Shown: positions 1 through 4,002 of the stretch, one piece after another
How positions within the stretch are numbered: the first letter of the stretch is position 1
Layout: each line of letters starts with the position of its first letter
Notes under the pieces: generated by a model
What the model was told of the DNA's origin: nothing
Database searches by the model: none
What the model saw: the letters and a program-made list of their open reading frames with translations, nothing else
Program-made: the position numbers and the translations under genes
Assembly: GCA_964513975.1 (NCBI GenBank)
Contig: CAZEON010000065.1
Coordinates: 1-6,140 of the forward strand
Direction of reading: 5' to 3'
Length of the DNA stretch: 6,140 nt
DNA from: CAZVBV01 sp964513975
Lineage (GTDB): Bacteria > Patescibacteriota > Gracilibacteria > UBA4473

Positions 1-111
1 CCCTCACAGACTTCCTTATTCCAATTTGTACATGAAAAACTTAGGACTTTTTAGTTGGAACAAGGTTGACACTTTTCCGAAAATGGTTATTTTCTACTCA
101 ACTTAGAATTC
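1..111. other. Left-edge spacer, no gene assigned
   Basis: No gene can be assigned here. Two forward frames are open from the left edge, one to a TAG at 52-54 and one to a TAG at 104-106. Either could be the 3' tail of a gene lying outside the window, but 17-34 residues are too few to recognise. The reverse strand has only a trivial reading frame. The right half holds a promoter-like sequence for the flavoprotein gene, listed separately. Confidence 0.5.
66..93 (+). promoter_or_regulatory. Candidate sigma70-type promoter for the flavoprotein gene
   Basis: A perfect -35 box TTGACA lies at 66-71. It is followed after 16 bp by TATTTT at 88-93, a 4/6 match to TATAAT. Transcription would start near 100, leaving a leader of only about 12 nt before the ATG at 112. 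A second -10-like hexamer, TAGAAT at 104-109 (5/6), has no -35 at usual spacing. If it were used, the first ATG would be excluded and the in-frame ATG at 157 favoured. This is seen by eye only; the -35 is good and the -10 ordinary. Confidence 0.4.
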
Positions 112-1461
112 ATGAGAGAAAATAATGAAACCATCCAAGTTCTAGAAGAAAGAAAGATGTTATTTCTTTTGGGGGAGGCAGCGGAAATATGGAACAAAAT
201 AGAGTTTGAGTTATTTGAGAATGCATTTGAAAACGATGAAGACAAAGAAAAGTTTTTAAAAGAATGTTTTGAAGGGAAGAGAAAATTTCCTTGGCATGCA
301 CAAGGACAGTCAGTCAAAATAACAGACACAAAATTAGTAAATGCAGCTATTTCTGCAGGTGGAATTGGTATTCTTGGTGGAACCGGAGTTGGTCGTCCTG
401 AGTATGAAAAAGAAATGGCGGTTCCAGATAAAGAAGTTCCACCATCACGGGAAAAACGAATCGAAATTGGAAAGAGACAGAATAAAAAAGCGATCTTGGA
501 AGAAATCAGAGAAGTACGGAAAGAGTATCCACATGCCATTTTAGGAGTAAATGTTCTTCATTCTGTCGGAGATTTTGAAGAAATAGTGAGAGCGATTGGA
601 GAGCAAGGAATTGTTGATATTTTGTATGTAGGAGCAGGCCTTCCTTTCGATCTATCGGAGATAATGGAAGATTATCCAAAGATGCGATACATGGCCATTG
701 TGAGTAGTGCTCAGGCTGTAGGATTTCTTGAAGATACAAGTGAAAAAAGTAAAAGCAAAGGAAAACGACGACCGGATGGATATGTTTATGAGGACAAAAT
801 AGCTGCCGGACATAATGCAAAAATAAAACCAAGACATAAAAACGCAACAGCAGCTGATCATCTTCGAGAAATAAGAGAGATTACGTCAAAACCAATTATT
901 TTTGCAGGGGGTGTGAAGTACCAAGAAGATGTTCAAAGAGCGCTTCTTCCCGAAGAATACGGAGGGTTGGGACTCAATGGTGTAGGACTCGGAACACGTA
1001 TGACGATCACAGAGGAATGTCCTATCCCAAATGAAACGCTTAAATCAGTCCATCTCAATCCCAATATTCCTGTTGTGCGAAAAGAAAAATTTAGTCCAAC
1101 GATGCTTCCTTCCACAGGAAAAATTAATGAAAAAATATTCTGGGAAAAAGTAGATGAAATAGCGCAATATACCAAAATAAGGTGTAACCATTGTATCATT
1201 AAAGAACTGATAAGAGAAAAATATCCGCAACAGGCTTATTGTGGATTTATGGGGCCAGATGAAGATTTTAGATTTTGTATTGGATTCTTTTTGGATGCGG
1301 CGATTAAAGGAGAACCATGGGGTATTTATTTTATGAGTGTCATAAATGAAAAAGACTTAATCTATATAAAAAATGGGAAAGCTTATATTCCTGTAGTAAG
1401 GGAATCGGTTGATTACACGATTCGAGGAAAAACCCCTGAATGGGCTACAGAGGAGAAATGA
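112..1461 (+). CDS. Nitronate monooxygenase-like FMN enzyme (2-nitropropane dioxygenase family)
   Basis: This 449-residue protein looks like an FMN-dependent TIM barrel of the nitronate monooxygenase/FabK-like group. Those enzymes oxidise nitronates or act as flavin enoyl reductases; the substrate here is unknown. Family landmarks appear in order: the first strand and 'AISAGGIGILGG' (79-90), 'ILGVNVL' (143-149), 'GAGLPFDL' (174-181), and 'AAGHN' (231-235), where H234 sits at the usual AGGH catalytic-His site. 'IIFAGGV' (262-268) and 'GVGLGTRMTITEE' (290-302) match the phosphate-binding end of the barrel. There is no signal peptide or membrane segment. About 55 charged residues precede the barrel, a Lys/Arg-rich stretch lies at 211-222, and a C-terminal segment holds CNHC (358-361). 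The ATG at 112 lacks a Shine-Dalgarno. The in-frame ATG at 157 follows a purine-rich run and would also keep the whole barrel. The gene is more AT-rich than its neighbours and converges on tyrS with 4 bp between stops. Family assignment is good; exact function is open. Confidence 0.8.
   Translation: MRENNETIQVLEERKMLFLLGEAAEIWNKIEFELFENAFENDEDKEKFLKECFEGKRKFPWHAQGQSVKITDTKLVNAAISAGGIGILGGTGVGRPEYEKEMAVPDKEVPPSREKRIEIGKRQNKKAILEEIREVRKEYPHAILGVNVLHSVGDFEEIVRAIGEQGIVDILYVGAGLPFDLSEIMEDYPKMRYMAIVSSAQAVGFLEDTSEKSKSKGKRRPDGYVYEDKIAAGHNAKIKPRHKNATAADHLREIREITSKPIIFAGGVKYQEDVQRALLPEEYGGLGLNGVGLGTRMTITEECPIPNETLKSVHLNPNIPVVRKEKFSPTMLPSTGKINEKIFWEKVDEIAQYTKIRCNHCIIKELIREKYPQQAYCGFMGPDEDFRFCIGFFLDAAIKGEPWGIYFMSVINEKDLIYIKNGKAYIPVVRESVDYTIRGKTPEWATEEK
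1428..1453 (-). terminator. Probable intrinsic terminator of tyrS, inside the flavoprotein gene
   Basis: Read on the minus strand, 12 nt past the tyrS stop, CCTCTG (1453-1448) pairs with CAGGGG (1438-1433). This gives six base pairs including one U-G wobble around a 9-nt loop. Five T residues (1432-1428) follow directly. That is the layout of a Rho-independent terminator, though the stem is short. On the plus strand the same hairpin has a C-A mismatch and no T-run, so it should act only on tyrS. It lies wholly within the last codons of the convergent flavoprotein gene. Confidence 0.5.
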
Positions 1462-1465
1462 TGGG

Positions 1466-2668
1466 TTATTTTGTAATCTTTCCAAACTTTCGTTTCCCAA
1501 CCTTCAAAACTTCACCACCTGTAACTTTTACAATGGTATTTGGATCGTCTATTTTTTTGCCATTAAACGTTACGCCTCCTTGTGCTACGAGTCGTCGTGC
1601 TTCTGATTTTGAAGGAGAAAATTTAGTCACGTCAGTAATGAGATCGAGAATTCCGATTTCCCCTTTGGTCTTGAGTTCAGGGTCGAAAGAAGATTTCCCG
1701 ACTTTAAATTCCGGCATATCGTCTGGAGTTTCTTTCTTCACAAACTTCGTGATGAAATCTTGATCTCCGATTTCGGCTGATTGCTCGTCGTGAAGCCATG
1801 TAACGATGTGTTTTGCGAGGGCGACCTTGGCATCTCGTGGAGCGTCTTTGATTTTTTTCTTTACATCTTTCATATCTTCTTCGGTGAAGATTTCGTAGTA
1901 CTGCTCCATAACATCGTCAGGAATCGCCATGAGTTTCCCGAACATTTCCTTCGGTTCTTCATCGAGCGAAACGAAGTTGTTGTACGACTTACTCATTTTT
2001 CGTCCGTCGGTTCCATTGATAATCGGCGTTGCGAGAACAAACTTCTCACGATTGTTGTAGGTTCTTTGCAAGGTCCGTCCCATGAGCATGTTGAACGTCT
2101 GGTCGGTTCCACCCAGTTCCAAATCCACATCCATCACCACAGAATCGTATCCTTGAAGCAGCGGGTACATGATCTCATGCCCGAAGATCGGCTTCCCGTC
2201 TTTGAGTCGCTTTTGGAACATGTCTCGTTCCATCAATTGTTGCACGGTCACCTTTCCCATGAGCTTCACGATGTCGGCGTAACTGAGTTTATCGAGCCAG
2301 TCGCCGTTGTATTTCACTTCGATTTTTTTGAAATCCAAAATTTTGCCCGCTTGTTTTTTCCAGTCTTCGAAGTTCGCTTTGATTTCTTTGTCAGTCAAAA
2401 CTGGACGCGTCGTATCCCGTCCTGTCGGATCTCCGATACGCACGGTTCCATTTCCCACGAGCAAGATAACGTGATGCCCGAGATCGGCGAATTGTTGCAG
2501 TTTCTTCAATACCACACCGTGTCCCAACGTGAGCAATGAGCCCGTTGGATCAATCCCAAGATACAATTTTATCTTCTTGTTCTCCATGAGTTCTGCCAAC
2601 TTTTCCCGCTTTGGAAGAACTTCAGCGACACCTCGACTTAACACATCTTGAATTTCTTTTTTGCTCAT
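1466..2668 (-). CDS. tyrS: Tyrosyl-tRNA synthetase
   Basis: This is a cytoplasmic class I aminoacyl-tRNA synthetase that activates tyrosine with ATP and charges tRNA-Tyr. It has 400 residues, a normal bacterial length. Visible landmarks are 'YLGIDPTG' (36-43), the HIGH-equivalent 'TLGH' (47-50), 'GDPTGR' (79-84), the tyrosine pocket 'YPLLQGYD' (168-175), 'GGTDQ' (186-190) and a perfect KMSKS (224-228). An S4-type RNA-binding domain closes the protein (about 350-385, 'SEARRLVAQGGVTFNGKKI'). The ATG at 2668 was chosen because homology starts there. The frame stays open to 2854, but the extra 62 residues are unlike TyrRS and lie antisense to the next gene. No Shine-Dalgarno precedes the ATG. The gene diverges from the PAP2-kinase gene (18 bp between starts) and converges on the flavoprotein gene. 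Oddity: the first His of HIGH is Thr (T47). The identification is secure. Confidence 0.97.
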   Translation of the reverse strand: MSKKEIQDVLSRGVAEVLPKREKLAELMENKKIKLYLGIDPTGSLLTLGHGVVLKKLQQFADLGHHVILLVGNGTVRIGDPTGRDTTRPVLTDKEIKANFEDWKKQAGKILDFKKIEVKYNGDWLDKLSYADIVKLMGKVTVQQLMERDMFQKRLKDGKPIFGHEIMYPLLQGYDSVVMDVDLELGGTDQTFNMLMGRTLQRTYNNREKFVLATPIINGTDGRKMSKSYNNFVSLDEEPKEMFGKLMAIPDDVMEQYYEIFTEEDMKDVKKKIKDAPRDAKVALAKHIVTWLHDEQSAEIGDQDFITKFVKKETPDDMPEFKVGKSSFDPELKTKGEIGILDLITDVTKFSPSKSEARRLVAQGGVTFNGKKIDDPNTIVKVTGGEVLKVGKRKFGKITK

Positions 2669-2686
2669 TTTAACTAAGATAGGACG
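2669..2686. promoter_or_regulatory. 18-bp divergent start region between tyrS and the PAP2-kinase gene
   Basis: Only 18 bp separate the ATG of tyrS from the GTG of the PAP2-kinase gene, so their promoters must overlap or lie inside the opposite gene. Two -10-like hexamers overlap back to back: TAAGAT at 2675-2680 on the plus strand and TATCTT at 2681-2676 on the minus strand, each 4/6 to TATAAT. Both sit 6-7 nt from their start codon, which would give leaderless mRNAs. Neither has a convincing -35 at 17 bp. AGGA at 2681-2684 is only 2 nt from the GTG, too close for a normal Shine-Dalgarno. The location is certain; the promoter reading is speculative. Confidence 0.3.
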
Positions 2687-3889
2687 GTGAAAATACTGCC
2701 ACACAAGTTCTCGAAAATCAATTTTAATGCGCTCAAAGCCGAGCTTTGGTTTTGGGTTGGGTTCGGGGTTTTCTTGTTTGCGATTGGGAAAGTGATGGAC
2801 GATCAAGTTTTTGGGTTTATTGAAACATACCTTCGATGTCCGCTGATTGATCACTATATTCTCTTTTTTACAGAAGAATTACTGTGGTGGATTTTGATTC
2901 TTTTTGCCCTTGTCACAGGGTATCGAATCTGGACGAACCCTGATAATCAGACGAAATTATTGCCAGCCCTCTTTGCCCTCGTGGCAACGGGGATTTTGGC
3001 ATTTGTGTTCAAATCATTCTTCGCGATTCCGAGACCATTTATTGAAATGAATCTGATTCCGTTAACGCATGCTCCATCGATGAGCTTTCCATCGTTTCAT
3101 ACGGCGGTGGCCTTTGCCCTCTTGATTCCGTTTATGAGAATCTCGCGGGTTATTGGAACGACATGGTTGTTGTTTGCGCTTTTTATTGGATTAGCACGGG
3201 TGTATGAGAATCTTCATTATCCTTCTGATATTGCGGGCGGAATATTTTTGGGGGGAATTGTGGGATCGTTTTTTTCACATCCTGATATCAAAAAAATACT
3301 TGAAGTGTTGTGGGAAGAACTCGAATTCCGAAGGCAGAGTCTCCACTTTGTGGCTGGATTTATGGTGGTGTTTGCCCATTGGGCAGGGTTCTTGCGATTG
3401 CGGCACATTGCAGTTTTGCTTGTTGTAGGACTGATGATTTCTCTGCTCACACAAAAAGGAAAACTCTCCTTCGTACAAAAATTATTGAAGTTCTTTGATC
3501 GACCGAGAGACAAAAATTTTCCAGGACGGGGAGCGTTCTATCTCTTGTTAGGGATATTCATAACATTTCTCCTTTTTCCGATAAAGATTGCGTATGCCGC
3601 AATTCTCATTCTCTCGGTAGGGGATTCACTCAATAGGCTTTTTGCGAGCAAAGTTCCCGGGCATTTGAAATTTCCATGGAATCGTCGAAAAAACTGTCTC
3701 GGAGTGAGTATTGGGATTATTGCAGGTACACTCGTTGCACAGTTTTTTGTTCCTATTGTGCCCGCTTTTTTAGCATCAGTTTTTGCTATTGTAGGAGAAA
3801 CCGTTCCGGTGCGATTTGGAAAATTCTATATTGATGACAATATATTTGTGCCCCTGATTGCAGGTGGTGTGTTGTGGGTGTTAGTTTAG
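2687..3889 (+). CDS. PAP2 lipid phosphatase fused to a dolichol/polyprenol kinase-like domain
   Basis: This is a 400-residue multi-pass membrane protein with two enzyme-like halves. Residues 1-200 form a PAP2 phosphatase with all three family motifs: K109-x6-RP (109-117), PSFH (135-138, a PSGH variant) and R171-x5-H177-x3-D181. PAP2 enzymes remove phosphate from lipid phosphates such as undecaprenyl diphosphate. After a charged linker (about 200-213), residues 212-400 resemble the dolichol/phytol/polyprenol kinase family. That half shows an 'EFRRQSLHF' opening (213-221), GDS (312-314), a K335-containing loop, E371 and the C-terminal 'IDDNIFVPLIAGG' (382-394). These kinases phosphorylate polyprenols, often with CTP. 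About ten or more hydrophobic segments are visible, and there is no cleavable signal peptide. GTG 2687 is the first start after an in-frame TAA (2675-2677) and keeps the first membrane helix. The gene is divergent to tyrS and convergent to uvrA. A role in polyprenyl-phosphate recycling is inference, and phosphatidate or diacylglycerol substrates are possible. Confidence 0.85.
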   Translation: MKILPHKFSKINFNALKAELWFWVGFGVFLFAIGKVMDDQVFGFIETYLRCPLIDHYILFFTEELLWWILILFALVTGYRIWTNPDNQTKLLPALFALVATGILAFVFKSFFAIPRPFIEMNLIPLTHAPSMSFPSFHTAVAFALLIPFMRISRVIGTTWLLFALFIGLARVYENLHYPSDIAGGIFLGGIVGSFFSHPDIKKILEVLWEELEFRRQSLHFVAGFMVVFAHWAGFLRLRHIAVLLVVGLMISLLTQKGKLSFVQKLLKFFDRPRDKNFPGRGAFYLLLGIFITFLLFPIKIAYAAILILSVGDSLNRLFASKVPGHLKFPWNRRKNCLGVSIGIIAGTLVAQFFVPIVPAFLASVFAIVGETVPVRFGKFYIDDNIFVPLIAGGVLWVLV

Positions 3890-3998
3890 GAAATGTTTAA
3901 TGTTAAATATAAAATGTAAAAAGAAGCTTTAAATCTAAATTCTAAAATTTGAATTTAGGATTTTTTTTAACATTTAACCTTTTACCTTTTACATTTCC
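3889..3998. repeat. Two opposed arrays of 7-bp repeats around a central hairpin
   Basis: Almost the whole spacer between the PAP2-kinase gene and uvrA is one nested palindrome. The left arm has four contiguous heptamers from 3891 to 3918: AAATGTT, TAATGTT, AAATATA, AAATGTA. The right arm, read on the minus strand from 3996 to 3969, has AAATGTA, AAAGGTA, AAAGGTT, AAATGTT. The consensus is about AAAKGTW. The outer ends GGAAATGT (3889-3896) and ACATTTCC (3991-3998) are perfectly complementary, and the 35-nt arms pair at 26 positions without gaps. A hairpin sits in the middle. No protein-coding frame is present. Function is unknown; the regular unit and inverted layout argue against plain AT-rich drift. 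Confidence 0.7.
3931..3968 (+). terminator. AT-rich hairpin followed by T8, probable terminator of the PAP2-kinase gene
   Basis: AAATCTAAATTC (3931-3942) pairs with GAATTTAGGATTT (3951-3963) over 12 bp with one bulged G, around the 8-nt loop TAAAATTT. The right arm runs into T8 (3961-3968). This has the form of an intrinsic terminator 41 nt after the PAP2-kinase stop, although the stem is AT-rich and so weak. On the minus strand the same hairpin lies past the uvrA stop without an immediate T-run, so it may serve uvrA poorly or only together with the outer inverted arms. Confidence 0.5.
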
Positions 3999-4002
3999 TT
4001 CC

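Noticed and set aside
87..539. Minus-strand frame of 150 residues opposite the flavoprotein gene
   Set aside because: Ser/Phe-rich composition typical of the antisense of a Glu/Lys-rich gene, with no recognisable domain. The plus-strand frame has clear family motifs.
1433..1467. Plus-strand terminator for the flavoprotein gene (AACCC/GGGTT with a long loop)
   Set aside because: The loop is too long, only four T residues follow, and the inner stem has a mismatch on this strand.
1409..1763. Two short plus-strand frames over the end of the flavoprotein gene and tyrS
   Set aside because: They overlap real genes in other frames and show no domain or ribosome site.
1781..2539. Plus-strand frame of 252 residues opposite tyrS
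   Set aside because: Pure antisense shadow: His/Phe/Val-rich with no motifs, while tyrS on the other strand is unambiguous.
2669..2854. N-terminal extension of tyrS by 62 residues
   Set aside because: The frame is open, but the residues do not resemble TyrRS, lie antisense to the PAP2-kinase membrane domain, and homology begins at the ATG at 2668.
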